Below are positions 1 through 9,620 of a DNA stretch of 15,075 nucleotides, one piece after another. The notes under the pieces are model-generated. The model did no database searches. It saw only the letters and a program-made list of their open reading frames with translations, and had not been told where the DNA came from. Location: assembly GCA_019633425.1 (NCBI GenBank), contig WSUB01000382.1:1-15075 (forward strand), given 5' to 3'. The DNA comes from Tulasnella sp. 424 (taxonomy: Eukaryota > Basidiomycota > Agaricomycetes > Cantharellales > Tulasnellaceae). The position numbers and the translations under genes are program-made. Position 1 is the stretch's first letter. The number at the start of each line of letters is the position of its first letter.

Positions 1-316
1 TTGTCCAAGTTGTCCCGCACTTGGTCCTGCAAGATGATTTTCTGGCCGACCGCAAGATTTTCCGACATGCCGCGAGATTTTTATGCCCGCCGCGAAATCT
101 CACTCGCCATACCCCCGACCCCCACCCTTTCCAGCAGAATTTTTTTCTCTATTGGAATTTGGCTCAGAAAGGTTCAGAAAGGCCCTTTCTAAGGGGGAAA
201 GGTAAAAGATTTCGCGCGGCATTTTTCCCCAATCGGAATGCCATACAAATTAGGACTCGGCAAAAAAAAAACTTTGACCTCGGCAACAGCCGAAGGATAT
301 CTCAAATTTCACTGTT
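1..316. other. 3' flank of FTR1, no gene recognised
   Basis: This stretch lies downstream of the permease stop codon (the gene is on the minus strand). Two short plus-strand open frames cross it, but neither has recognisable protein features. Positions about 249-316 resemble the sequence after the stop codon of the second FTR1 copy (about 14144-14206), so this part belonged to the duplicated unit and is probably 3' UTR. A loosely repeated GC-plus-AT element (ccgcgagattt-like) recurs at about 49-103 and again inverted near 208-222; its meaning is unknown. Confidence 0.5.
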
Positions 317-1893
317 TTAAGCCGTTTGTGCAGCAGCACGACTGCGATTCTTTTTCTAGAGGGGCAAAAAAAAGGCGAAACGCTCTCATCAGCAAGAGCG
401 AACCCCCACGACAACGCCCCCCCCCCACGCTTACCTCGTTAATCTGCATGATGACCAAAGCGACGACGACTGCGATCCAGTAGAAGATGTATCCGAGGAC
501 GGTACCGACGGAACCGTCGTTGGACCAACCGAAGATGGCGGCAAAGATGGCCCATCCGCCGTTTCCGTACTTGTCTTCGGGGTTGCAGCAGTTCAAGTGC
601 CAGATGTTGCCGCGGACGTCGTAGCTACCAGGTCCGTTACCGGCTTCCGCGACATCAGCGCCGACCCTGAAAAAAAAGAAGGAAAAAGCAGTGGTCAGCC
701 TCCAAAATTCGGCAGGAATCGAAGAAGGAGCGGGGTGGGTCTTACATCTTGTTAAACTTGTGCCTCTGGAAGCTTCCGATAGACTTGGAGAAGAGACCGG
801 CGCCGACGAGGAGCAAGAGGTTGGTGGAGATGATGAGGAAGATGGAGATGGACGTGCGAGATGAGGATTTGTAGATGATGAAACCGACGATGAGACCGCA
901 GAGAAGCCCGATGATGGCTGCGAGTGGGATGGCAGTTGCCTTTTGGCCGAGGGAGACCTATCACCGCCAGCATAAACATCCCACCTCATCAAGCGACGTA
1001 AAAGAAAGGATACTCACACCACCGATGAAAACAACAGCCTCTAGACCTTCTCGCATGACGGTGATAAACGGCAAAAGGAACAAAGCCCACTTCCCGCTGG
1101 ACATCTCCCACTTATCCTCGCCGCTGAGGTTGCGTCCGCCGCGGAAGGGGTTCCACTTGGCCCATTTGGAGGTGGGTCCCTGGGCGGTGTTTGCGACATC
1201 GGAGAGGAAAGCCTTGTGCAGCTTAGCCCGCCACTTGGCTTTCGACTTGTCGATGCGGAGCATGGTGAGGCCCATGACGAAGATCAGGATCGCTCTGCGT
1301 GCGTGGGAGGGAGGACCCAGTGTGTTAGTCAGCGTCCTTACTTGGCGATTTAGTCCCGAGAATAGCAACTCACGCGATGAGATTGAACGTGCCCTCCCAG
1401 ATTTCCTCGTTGGCGGCGAAGAGATCATTGACTTGGGTGAACCACACGGCGAGGAAAGCAGCGCCACTGGAAGGCGGGGGCGGGAGGTCAGCCGTGGGGG
1501 AAAGGGCATGCCAAGTGATAAGATAACGCACATAGCAAGAGCGACGAAAAGACCGGTGATAGAACCCGCAAAGACCAAGACGCGCATCTTCTTGACCAAA
1601 GCATGGGTCTCTGCCGGGCTACCGAGAGCCAAATCTTCACTTTCAGAGGTGTGAGACCCCTCCCGTTTCTTTTCCTCGCTGTCGGTGGTACGTTCGCGGG
1701 CGACGGCGGTGGTGTTACCTGAGCCTGGTTGCTGAACGATTTGCTCTACGAGAGCGAGTAGGACGGAGATGATGATGGATGCCTCGAGGGCTTCTCGGAA
1801 CACCTGCAGTGGGGGTCAGTTTGGATGGGATGGCTTTTGGGGGGAGGTGGAACGTACGATGAAGAAAATTGGGACGCTGAACACAGCCGTCAT
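317..1893 (-). CDS. FTR1: High-affinity iron permease, FTR1 family
   Basis: Plasma-membrane permease that imports Fe(III) made by its partner ferroxidase. Seven exons on the minus strand: 1858-1893, 1532-1803, 1374-1466, 1018-1294, 746-957, 435-666 and 317-355. All six introns (54-79 nt) are GT-AG and the exons sum to 387 codons including the stop, giving 386 aa. The start gives MTAVFSVPIFFIVFREALEA, the usual Ftr1 N-terminus. Iron-path motifs seen: REALE at residues 15-19, EEIWEG at 123-128, MREGLEAVVF at 214-223 (the second REGLE motif) and WHLNCCNP at 319-326. Several hydrophobic helices are visible, in keeping with the seven-helix family. The tail is short, basic and Ala-rich. The gene is divergent from FET3 with 402 bp between starts, which supports co-regulation. 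Exon borders were placed by reading frame and by agreement with the second copy at 12567-14143. Confidence 0.95.
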
Positions 1894-1910
1894 GGTGGAA
1901 AGCGAGAGGA

Positions 1911-1934
1911 GGGGAGGGGAGGGGGGCAGGAGGG
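1911..1934 (+). promoter_or_regulatory. G-quadruplex-type tract by FTR1 start
   Basis: Four G-runs (1911-1914, 1916-1919, 1921-1926, 1932-1934) separated by loops of 1, 1 and 5 nt meet the simple G3+ quadruplex pattern. The tract ends 18 bp upstream of the FTR1 ATG. The G-rich strand is the FTR1 template strand, so the mRNA leader would be C-rich. The matching leader of the second FTR1 copy lacks this tract. Confidence 0.45.
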
Positions 1935-2091
1935 ATGGCGAACGACCCGGAATGGCTTGAGGGAGGTTGAAGAAAAAGAGGATGAGAAGTGTGTGAAAGG
2001 GTTCTATCGGGTGACTTTCCCCGGATTTCGTTAAATTCAGGAATTGAGGGCGAAGGTAAAAGTGGGCCAATTGTTTTGAGATATCGTGGGC

Positions 2092-2100
2092 ATCAGATAA
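2092..2100 (+). promoter_or_regulatory. Iron-type GATA site (ATCWGATAA)
   Basis: ATCAGATAA matches exactly the extended motif ATCWGATAA described for fungal iron-repressor GATA factors (SreA/Sre1 class). It lies about 200 bp from either start codon, in the shared promoter. Inference: in iron-replete cells a Sre-type factor represses both genes from here. Confidence 0.7.
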
Positions 2101-2120
2101 AATTTTGCATGTCTCTCCGC

Positions 2121-2129
2121 TTATCAGAT
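2121..2129 (-). promoter_or_regulatory. Iron-type GATA site (ATCWGATAA), inverted
   Basis: Read on the minus strand this is ATCTGATAA, a second exact ATCWGATAA match. It faces the site at 2092-2100 with 20 bp between them, giving each divergent gene one site in its own orientation. Confidence 0.7.
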
Positions 2130-2295
2130 TACCAATACTCTGGGGTAAGGGTCCTACTCTGCACCCTGAGCATTCGGCCGCACGCGCGACAAATCTCTTC
2201 CCTATATCCCCCCCATCCCTCAAGTCGTCTTCAAAGTCCCCCCCCCAGGACATCGCCTCCCTCTTCGCTCTCTCCATCCTCCCCCCCCTTCTACG

Positions 2296-4556
2296 ATGTG
2301 GAAGTCCTCCGTCTCCCTCCCCCTCCTCGCCCTCGCCTCTGGTGTAGCTGCCGATGTCCGCGAGTACTGGTACGCGCCAAGGCCCAATTCCCGCTTGGCA
2401 GTCGAAATTGAGAGCTAAATTTGCCTTCCTTCCATCTCCGTCCTTGCAGGTGGAACGTCGGTTACACCCAAGCCAACCCCGATGGACTTTTCGAGAGGAG
2501 AGTCATTGGCGTTAATGGAACCTGGCCGTGAGTTTTATGTTATTCGGATTACTACGCTTTTGGAGAGAAGAGCCTGAGCGAATGTCTTCCTTGCTTCTCG
2601 CGTTCTGCAGACCACCACCTATCGAGGTGTTCAAGGGAGATACCCTCCGTCTTCACGTCGTGAGTAGCAGCAGCGTATTTTGATCACGCGCCATTTTCCG
2701 TTCTCACACGCGTCTGTTTCATTTTGCCCACTAGACGAACCAACTCGAAGCACCCACCGCCATCCACCACCATGGCATGTTCTTCCACAACACTTCATAC
2801 TACGACGGTGCAGTCGGCGTCACTCAATGGTTCGTGCAATTTCACTTCCGGATCCGTTCAAGTTGCTGACCTCTCCTCCCTTTAGCCCCATCCCGCAAAA
2901 CGCCTCCTTCTCCTACGAAGTCCCCATCGGCGACCAAGTCGGCACCTACTGGGCCCACGGGCACTACGCCGGCCAATACGTCGACGGTCTTCGCACCCCA
3001 TTCATCATCCACAACCAACAAGAACCCCACAAATACGACACCGAATTCACCATCATCCTAGGAGACTGGTACCACCAAGAACACCCCGAACTCGCCAACC
3101 AGTTCATGTCCATCGCCAACCCAGGTGGAGCTGAGCCGGTCCCCGAAGCCGCTATCATGTATTTCAGCCAAAACGGTCAATATTTGCAAGGTTTCAACGA
3201 AAACGCGACGTTGCCTTTCGAAGCGGGAAAGACGTATCGGTTGAGGGTTATCAACATGTCGGCGTTGGCCATGTTCTGGTTCTGGATCGACGGACATGAT
3301 TTGCAGGTTATTGAGGTTGATGGGGTGGGTTTGACGCGACGAAATGTTCAAGGGGCCCCTTTTGAGCTAACGCGTGGTTTCCCATAGACTGATATTGAAG
3401 CCACTCCAGTCGAGCTCCAGTCGGTTTCGGTCGCCCAGCGTTACTCCTTCCTCGTTACGGCTCGCAACGACACCAGCAGCAACTGGCTCATCCACGCAAA
3501 CATGGATCCCGACATGTTCGACGGCGTTCCCGATACCCTCCAACTCAGTACGTTCCTCTAAAAAAAAAACCCTCCTCTCTCTCATCCCAGCTCACCTCTT
3601 TCCCGCCGGCCGCTTTCAGACATCACCTCCACCGTTTCATACCCAGGCGCGACCCAAGTCACCGAACAACGCACCGAAGTGCCCGAATACGCCAACTCGG
3701 TCGACGACGTCACCTTCGCCCCACTCGTCCCCGAAGCCGTCAAGGTCCCCGACGTCAGCATCCCCCTGAACGTCTTCTTCGACACGTACGACAACGGCGT
3801 CAACCGCGCGTCTTTCGAGAACATCACGTACAACGCTCCGTTGGTTCCTACGATCTTGTCCGCTATGAGTCTCGGAAGCAATGCGGGTAACGTTAAAGCG
3901 TACGGACCTTCTGCGAGCGTCTTGAGCTATGGCGAGACCGTGGAGCTGTTGGTCGTTAACTGGGACGCGGGTAACCATCCTTTGTGCGTCTTCTTCTCCT
4001 TCTTCCGCTCTTCCACTTCTCTTCTCTGACCTTCCCTTGAACAAACAGCCACTTGCACGGCCACAAATTCGCCCTCGTCTGGAAATCCTACGACGTCACC
4101 TCAGACGACCCTACAATCAACCCACCCTTACAAGAAAACCTCCCCAACCCCATGTGGCGCGACACGATCCACATCCCCTCTGGAGGGGCCGTCCGAATCC
4201 GCTTCGTCGCCAACAACCCCGGAGCGTGGTTCTTCCACTGCCACATCGACTGGCACTTGACCGCGGGCTTGGCATGGGCGTTCATCGAGGCTCCGGATTA
4301 CATGCAGCGGTGGTTGGCCATACCTGACCAGCTCACGCAGCAGTGTCAGCAGCTTGGCATCAAGACGAGTGGGAACGCCGCGGGGCATGATGATCCGAAC
4401 GATTGGCAAGGGATGCCCCTGGGCCCGTATCCGCAGAAGTTGGGCTGGACGCCGAGGGGTATTGGGGCGATGTTTGCTTGTGTTTTCACTGCGACGTTGG
4501 GGATGGCTACTGTGGTGTGGTATGGCCTGACTGGCATGGGGGACGTCTCGGTGTAA
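2296..4556 (+). CDS. FET3: Multicopper ferroxidase, FET3 family
   Basis: Cell-surface copper enzyme that oxidises Fe(II) to Fe(III) with O2 and hands it to Ftr1. Eight exons: 2296-2369, 2450-2527, 2611-2659, 2735-2829, 2886-3324, 3388-3547, 3620-3983 and 4049-4556. All introns are GT-AG and the product is 588 aa. Residues 1-20 form a signal peptide. Copper ligands are complete: HHHG at 78-81, H123-x-H125, HPFHLHGH at 418-425, and [12 protein letters not shown] at 483-494 with Leu494 as the axial type-1 residue, which fits a high-potential enzyme. A hydrophobic helix at 557-579 is the membrane anchor, followed by only about 9 residues, much shorter than the yeast Fet3 tail. The iron-binding Glu of yeast Fet3 (E185) appears to be Asp159 here, in GDWYHQ, as in laccases. 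The anchor and linkage to FTR1 favour ferroxidase over laccase. Confidence 0.93.
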
Positions 4557-5381
4557 AATGACTATACGAACGAAGTGATACTAAAAAATCTCTCTCTATC
4601 ATGACTTCTTCCTTTTCTTTATTGTATTCCACACTTTTTCTTCATTACGATTTCTTCCTTTCGGTCTTTTTCTGCAAAGTGGGTTCGATCTTTTCGTGTA
4701 GCTAGGTAGACTCTTTTGCAAAAGGAATACTACTCCCCGCGACCTTTTCACGATTCTCATCTTGTGCGCACGAGTTAGCAATATCGAGCGTTTGGACTTG
4801 GAGAAAATCGACTTGCTACGCTTTGCTGCCCAGGCAAGGCTTCGACTTTACGTTCAAGGTGCGAGGACTTGGACAGAAATCGCGTTGGTCGCCAAACTTC
4901 GTTTGTCCCCACTGCACTGGGTGGGCCATACCTTAACTTGGCCTCCCAAAGGTCGAGGGACCAGTCTCCTGTGGACTTAGCGAGAATTTCCTGTCTTCGT
5001 CCCAGATCGAACTTCACCTCGAGCCTGCAGGCCAAGGCGATCCTTCAACGTGAACTCCTCACTCTTTGCCTCACACCAGCTGCCGACCAGCCTTCTCTTG
5101 GCCCTCAAGCCGAGCGAGCCTATTGTTATATGCCGAGATCGCAAGAAAAGAAGATAAAAACGAAAATAGGTCACGCGTTCACGAAGGTTTATTATCAAAT
5201 AAAAGAAGAAGACCTCAGCTCGGATGGTTCTGAAGGGCCCACCGGTGCATGCGTTCGTGCCTCGATCCGAACAGAAGAACCCTTCTTGAGCTCTCAGGCC
5301 TTGGCGCACTGTCCATTCACTCACTCAACTCCGCTTTGGCGAAATTAAAAAGGGAAACAAAAAACGCCTGAGCCTCGCGTT

Positions 5382-5390
5382 ATCTGATAA
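5382..5390 (+). promoter_or_regulatory. Orphan iron-type GATA site
   Basis: ATCTGATAA, an exact ATCWGATAA match, about 830 bp downstream of the FET3 stop and with no recognised gene next to it. It is the same 9-mer as the inverted FTR1-FET3 promoter site. Its regulatory role is inferred from the motif only. Confidence 0.45.
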
Positions 5391-5545
5391 ATTTTTCGTA
5401 TCAAGTGGGTCGGCCGAGGGGTGATTTGTCGTTCTGGAACCCGGGTTCGCGAAGCATTGTGTGTGATGCTCTGTCTTCGGTTCCTTGAGACCAGGCTTTA
5501 GCGTGCGGCGCCGTTGCGAGGTGCCTCCTCTAGCGAGTAGCAATC

Positions 5546-5556
5546 TTATCAGATAA
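5546..5556. promoter_or_regulatory. Palindromic double iron-type GATA site
   Basis: TTATCAGATAA contains ATCAGATAA on the plus strand (5548-5556) and ATCTGATAA on the minus strand (5546-5554), so it is two overlapping exact ATCWGATAA matches facing each other. It could bind a GATA factor with two zinc fingers or two molecules. No adjacent gene is recognised. Confidence 0.5.
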
Positions 5557-5652
5557 ATTTTCCCCTCCTTCCGTTCATCGGCCTTCTTCTCCTCGATATC
5601 TTGTGACCAGTCGAAATTTTTTTGTATGATCTCTCGTGTGGAGTTAGTGCAT

Positions 5653-5698
5653 GATCACTCGGGGCGTTTTGACGTTCGGGATGCCTCCCCGAGTGGTC
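5653..5698. other. Hairpin with 12-bp stem
   Basis: The arm at 5653-5664 (GATCACTCGGGG) pairs with 5687-5698 (CCCCGAGTGGTC). All 12 positions pair if one G-U is allowed, and the loop is 22 nt. This is far longer than expected by chance at a given position. It could be part of a structured non-coding RNA or a transposon remnant; neither is shown. Confidence 0.5.
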
Positions 5699-6078
5699 CC
5701 CGCGGGGCGTGGATGCACGTGCCGGCTAGCTGTACCGTGAAAATCTGAAAATGATCCGACTATTTGCTGTGAGATCGGTGACCCGGAACAGGTGTTAAAA
5801 TGCCGTGTCTCGGGGATGGACGGGCCTTCCATGGCCAGCGTTGTGTGTTTCAAAACAAAGTTCGGGCGGGACTGTCCCTGTACCGATTCTCTCCGCGTGC
5901 GCTCTCCTCGGGTCCCTCGGATCACTGTGAACCGGTTTCACGCGAAGAGAGGACGCTGTATAACGAATGACTTTTTGCCAAGCTCACTTCAACGCTGTTC
6001 AGGTACAAAGAAAAATCGTCCATTGGATGGGAAAATAGCCGCAAGGTTTGTGGGCACGCTTGGGCTTCGATAGCGCGT

Positions 6079-6100
6079 GATTAGATTAGATTAGATTTAG
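6079..6100 (+). repeat. GATTA short tandem repeat
   Basis: Three GATTA units followed by a GATTTAG variant. It lies in gene-free DNA and is probably a simple microsatellite-like repeat. Confidence 0.7.
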
Positions 6101-6366
6101 TAACCTCCTTCCCTTCTGATATCTATCTTATCACCCTTCGATTCACACACAGCACGCTTATCGCGTAACTTTGATAAGGATAGATTGAGTAAGAAAAAAG
6201 TTTCCCCCAGAATTTCGGTCGAGGTTGCATTGCTATGGCTTAGATGCCGAGATTCTCGGCAGCTCGTCGTGCCGAGCGTGAAAGCGAAAAACGCACTCGG
6301 CACGAAAAAGGCTAATTCTGCCACAACCCCAACCTCCTCCCCACAGATGGAACACACGAATATCTA

Positions 6367-6375
6367 ATCTGATAA
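6367..6375 (+). promoter_or_regulatory. Orphan iron-type GATA site
   Basis: ATCTGATAA, an exact ATCWGATAA match. Plainer GATA cores lie about 190-240 bp upstream (TTATCA at 6128-6133, TTATC near 6158, TGATAA at 6172-6177). No gene is recognised nearby, so the target is unknown. Confidence 0.45.
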
Positions 6376-6924
6376 ATTCACCCGCCTCGACATTCTTCTT
6401 GGCCTTCACTCCCCAAGCCCTTCGCTTCTCTGAAACAGTAAGGCCTCATGATCTGGGGCCATCGAGGTTGGACACGGTGGCAAACGTAAATAGAAAACTG
6501 TCAGTCGGATCATTTCCCGTAAGACCCTTTCGAACGTCGGTTCGAATTCGCCCGTGCACATCGGAAAGTCCCAATGTTTGCAGAAGACTTTGCGTGTCTT
6601 ATGCCAGAATTAGGGGTGAATATCGATTTGCTTTAACGTCCAATCCCATTAAGAGAACTTTTGACCGGATACAAACTTCCTAGCCCAGCCAAGACTTGTG
6701 TCGGCTTGCCGCCCCACTTAATTCTTGCCGAATTGTTTCGTTACATAGACGTAGATACTGTGTAAAGTTATTCAAAACCATTCAGAGCTTGAAACTTTCT
6801 GGGAAAGACATGTATTGCCTTCTCCCGTCGGCAGACTGCGTGTCCATTTCGGGAAAAGTTCCTCCACTAGAAAGGGCCTTCTCATCTTCCTCAATTCCCC
6901 GAAAACGTGAGTGCACACCAACAC

Positions 6925-6944
6925 TATCTTATCTTATCTTATCA
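6925..6944 (-). promoter_or_regulatory. Tandem GATA repeat
   Basis: Four tandem TATCT/TATCA pentamers, which on the minus strand give a run of GATA cores spaced by 5 bp. A similar two-unit run lies at 7062-7073. They are downstream of the kinase-TPR stop at 7244. Either a microsatellite or a GATA-factor array; the sequence alone does not decide. Confidence 0.45.
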
Positions 6945-7243
6945 CTAGCGACACCACGGCAGAAAATTCGCCGGAGCTTCGCAGAGGTCCGAAGCCCCTC
7001 GAAGCCCCCTGACAGTTCCAGCGAGTTTTCACATGGAAAAACCGGCGTGCGCACTTTTGTTTTATCTTATCTTCGGCTCTTATGTCAGCCTTCACGACTT
7101 TGGCGCTGAGGGTTCGTTTCATGACTTTGACCAAGACCTTGCAGTAAACTAGGTAAAATTGCTACATCGCAGACATAGATACGTGAATTCAAGTATGGAA
7201 ACAACAAAAAGACCCCAACCAAACTGGAATGTCCCCCGAAGCA

Positions 7244-9620
7244 TTATTTGGCTCCTTCTCGGTTAGACAACTGACGGAGTTGCTCCGCTTGGTTCAAAGT
7301 GTAAGTCGCATGCTGACTACGTCCGATTTGTGCAAAGAGTTCACCAGCCTGGGTGTAAAGACGAATCGCGTCGCTATAGTCCCCCCCATCGCGATGCACG
7401 TCTGCGAGGCGCGCCAGAGCGTAAGCTCTTGCGTATCGATCGCCGAGTTCGGTAGAGATTTGCAAGCTTTCCGAAAGGTGCGTGATGGCCTGTCCATACT
7501 CGTTTTGAAGCCGATACACCTCAGCGAGACTCTGAAGAGCTCGAGCTTGCCCTCGTCTGTCGTCGATCTCGGCGTGGATGTCTAGGGCCTCCGAGTAGAA
7601 CGTAGTGGCCTGATTGTAGTTGCCCTGAGCCACATGCACCTCAGCGAGACCCCAAAGAGCATCGGCTCTCCCTGGTCTGTTGCCGATGTCGTCGCGGATT
7701 TGAAGGGATTCCGAGTAGAATGTAATGGCCTGGGTGTACTCGTTCCGAACTCGATGTACCTCGGCGAGACCCCAAAGAGTTTTGGCTTTCCTTGCTTTGT
7801 CATTGAGGTCGGTGCAGATTTGTAGGGCCTCCAAGTAGAATGGAATGGCCTTGTCGTACTCGCCTCGTGACCGATGCACCTGCCCCAGATGCACCAGGGC
7901 ATCGACCTTTCCTTTCATGTTGCCGTTGTGCGTGTAGCCATCCATAGCCTTGGTATAGAAGTCCAATGCACTGGGGTAGTCACTTTGCCGCCTGTACATA
8001 TCTCCCAGCATCTCCAGAAGCTCGGGAGAGCGAGCTCTCGAAGCCGCTGCATCCGAGGTCCGAATAAGGTCTGGAATAACCATGGGCTGTATCGAAATCG
8101 ATCAATAGTTGGAACCGATCCTAGTGAGCATTACTCACTATCCATTTGATTGACCTTCGAAAATCCTCGATGGTCGGCCGTCTGCTGGGGTCAATGCTCC
8201 AACACCCAAGCATCAGGGAGCAAAGCGTCTGGATCAACGACATGCGAGCATCGCCGGTGATGGAGGGAAGATTCCCCTGAATGACGTGTGTGATAACAAC
8301 CATCTCCTTGACACCTTGAAACGGAATGGAGCCGGTCATGACCTATGTCGGACCTATTTTGAGCCTCCATTGCGAATAGATACTAGCATGGCTATAGCGT
8401 TACCTCGTAGGCTACCCAGCCCAGCGCCCAGATGTCGCTGAAGAGGTCTGGTTCCCCGTCAAACAGCAGCTCTGGAGCGGCCCATCGAAGAGTGTAATGA
8501 TTTCCCGTTAGTGTTATGGTATTGGTAGAGGCACAGAACGTTGCTTCCAGCGAAAGCGCTTCCGGGGGTTTGTTTTGAGCTGGCTTCGTCTCCGTGTTTA
8601 GTTGCTCGGTTTTAAGACGACGGGCCGATCCAAAGTCGGTAATTACAGCGAGGCATTTTGAGTTTACCAATATGTTTAGCTGCAAAGCATAGAACAGAGT
8701 TGGCCAAGCGAATCATCAGCACGTTGTTGAAACTCACAGATTTGAGGTCACCGTGGCATATGGGGGGCCGTCGACTATGGAGGTACTCCACTCCTCTAGC
8801 CACATCGTCAATCTGGAATCAGGAGCGTCAGAGGTTGGTTGAAGAGAAGCGGTTCTGTCGTACCAGCGAGACCCGTTCAGGGATTTCCCACTCTGCCGAG
8901 GCGATGAAGTCCCGCAAGGTACCGTTTTCTTCCCAGGGAAAGACCAGCCAGACTATATCCTTAGACAGGTCTTCGACGAACCCTTCGAGTTTGATGATGT
9001 TTTTATGTGAAAACTCCACCAGGAATTCCGCTTCTCTGACCGTCAACTGAACCGAAAAGATACTCAGCGTTGAGACCCGTACACGACTGGATGAATTATT
9101 CTGACCCCCAATAACCGCGCCATATCGTCTGAAATCCTCATCATTTTTACCGCTACAGCCTGTGAAATTTGAGTTGATGAGCGGCTCGATGTCCCGGTTA
9201 ATGGCTGGAGACGCTGAGCAGTACAGACCTTCCGCTCGCGAGAGGTTTCTCCAGCACTGCTACCTGAGTCGAGACCTTTGTTTTTTGTGGGATCGGATTG
9301 GTTTGTCCTGTCTTTGTCGCCTGAGGGAGAGGCTAAAAACGCTCTTGAAACCGTCGCGTTGCCCCCCCGGATCCCGCGAGTCTCCTGAGGGAATTCGATG
9401 GAGGACTGGTCGATCCGCCATTTCGCAAGCTTCTCGAGCCTATCCCTCTGCGAGAATAAAATTGGCTCAGTGAGCTGTTGGAGTTGTCATTTGAGACCTG
9501 AGAGCGACGTACCATACTGGCGCTTGGCCAGAATCCACTCGAAGTAGCGTCGGGGTTCGACGGTGGTCCAGGCAACCCACTGGCACTAGGACCAGTGTCG
9601 TGACTCCAGTCTTTTTGCAT
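7244..9620 (-). CDS. TKL-type protein kinase with TPR repeats
   Basis: Signalling kinase of the tyrosine-kinase-like class; substrate unknown. Seven exons: 9513-9620, 9106-9447, 8864-9046, 8738-8812, 8404-8679, 8139-8342 and 7244-8086. All six introns are GT-AG (51-65 nt) and the product is 676 aa. Kinase elements in order: Gly-rich strand GIRGGNATVS (61-70), VAVK with Lys137, helix-C Glu155 in REAEF, catalytic loop HGDLKSLN (231-238, Asp233), DFG at 251-253, APE at 304-306, SDIWALG (317-323) and DPSRRP (379-384). It therefore looks catalytically intact. About 60 Ser/Thr-rich residues separate the Gly-loop from Lys137. Residues 423-662 are six 40-residue TPRs, probably a partner-binding module. 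Similar kinase-repeat fusions form large families in Agaricomycetes (from memory). The start at 9620 is the first ATG of a frame that splices cleanly, but an upstream exon cannot be excluded. Confidence 0.85.
7289..8008 (-). repeat. Six tandem 120-bp TPR-coding units
   Basis: Six exact 40-codon units encode protein residues 423-662. Units 2-6 begin L(G/A)(Q/E/D)V(H/Y), and each unit carries a YxxAxxxY/L core. Several units stay close at DNA level: the string cctcagcgagac at the start of one unit recurs 120 bp away, followed by ccccaaagag in two neighbours. This suggests recent duplication inside the gene. Confidence 0.85.

Larger units (their letters stand above)
1894..2295. promoter_or_regulatory. 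Bidirectional FTR1-FET3 promoter
   Basis: The 402 bp between the two start codons must hold the control region for both genes. It contains two inverted ATCWGATAA-type GATA sites (2092-2100 and 2121-2129), roughly central. Both leaders are pyrimidine-rich when read in their own direction: 1902-1937 on the FTR1 side, and several C7-C10 runs at 2206-2290 on the FET3 side, as is common for fungal promoters. A TATA-like tatat at 2203-2207 lies about 90 bp before the FET3 ATG; its use is unproven. Confidence 0.75.
4557..7243. other. Gene-poor GATA-rich region
   Basis: No convincing gene was found in these 2.7 kb. The longest frame, 4869-5348 on the plus strand (159 codons), has no recognisable domain or exon pattern. 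The stretch holds the 3' end of the FET3 transcript at its left, several GATA elements (annotated separately), a GATTA repeat, a long-stem hairpin at 5653-5698 and a 12-bp palindrome at 5437-5448 (GAACCCGGGTTC). A small or strongly spliced gene, or a non-coding RNA, could be missed by eye. Confidence 0.5.

Noticed and set aside
372..408. Hammerhead-like CTGATGAG in FTR1 intron 6 (minus strand)
   Set aside because: The required CGAAA strand and three-stem layout are absent; it is a simple hairpin that also carries a plausible branch-point sequence.
875..1654. 259-codon plus-strand ORF
   Set aside because: It is antisense to FTR1 exons and introns, whose splicing and motifs are clear on the minus strand; the product has no recognisable features.
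4680..4695. tRNA B-box-like gggttcgatc
   Set aside because: No matching A box or cloverleaf can be drawn around it.
4869..5348. 159-codon plus-strand ORF after FET3
   Set aside because: No domain, no codon or residue pattern typical of a protein, and no splice partners; kept only as part of the gene-poor region.
7289..8008. CRISPR-like array
   Set aside because: The 120-bp periodicity is fully explained by in-frame TPR-coding units with no spacer structure.
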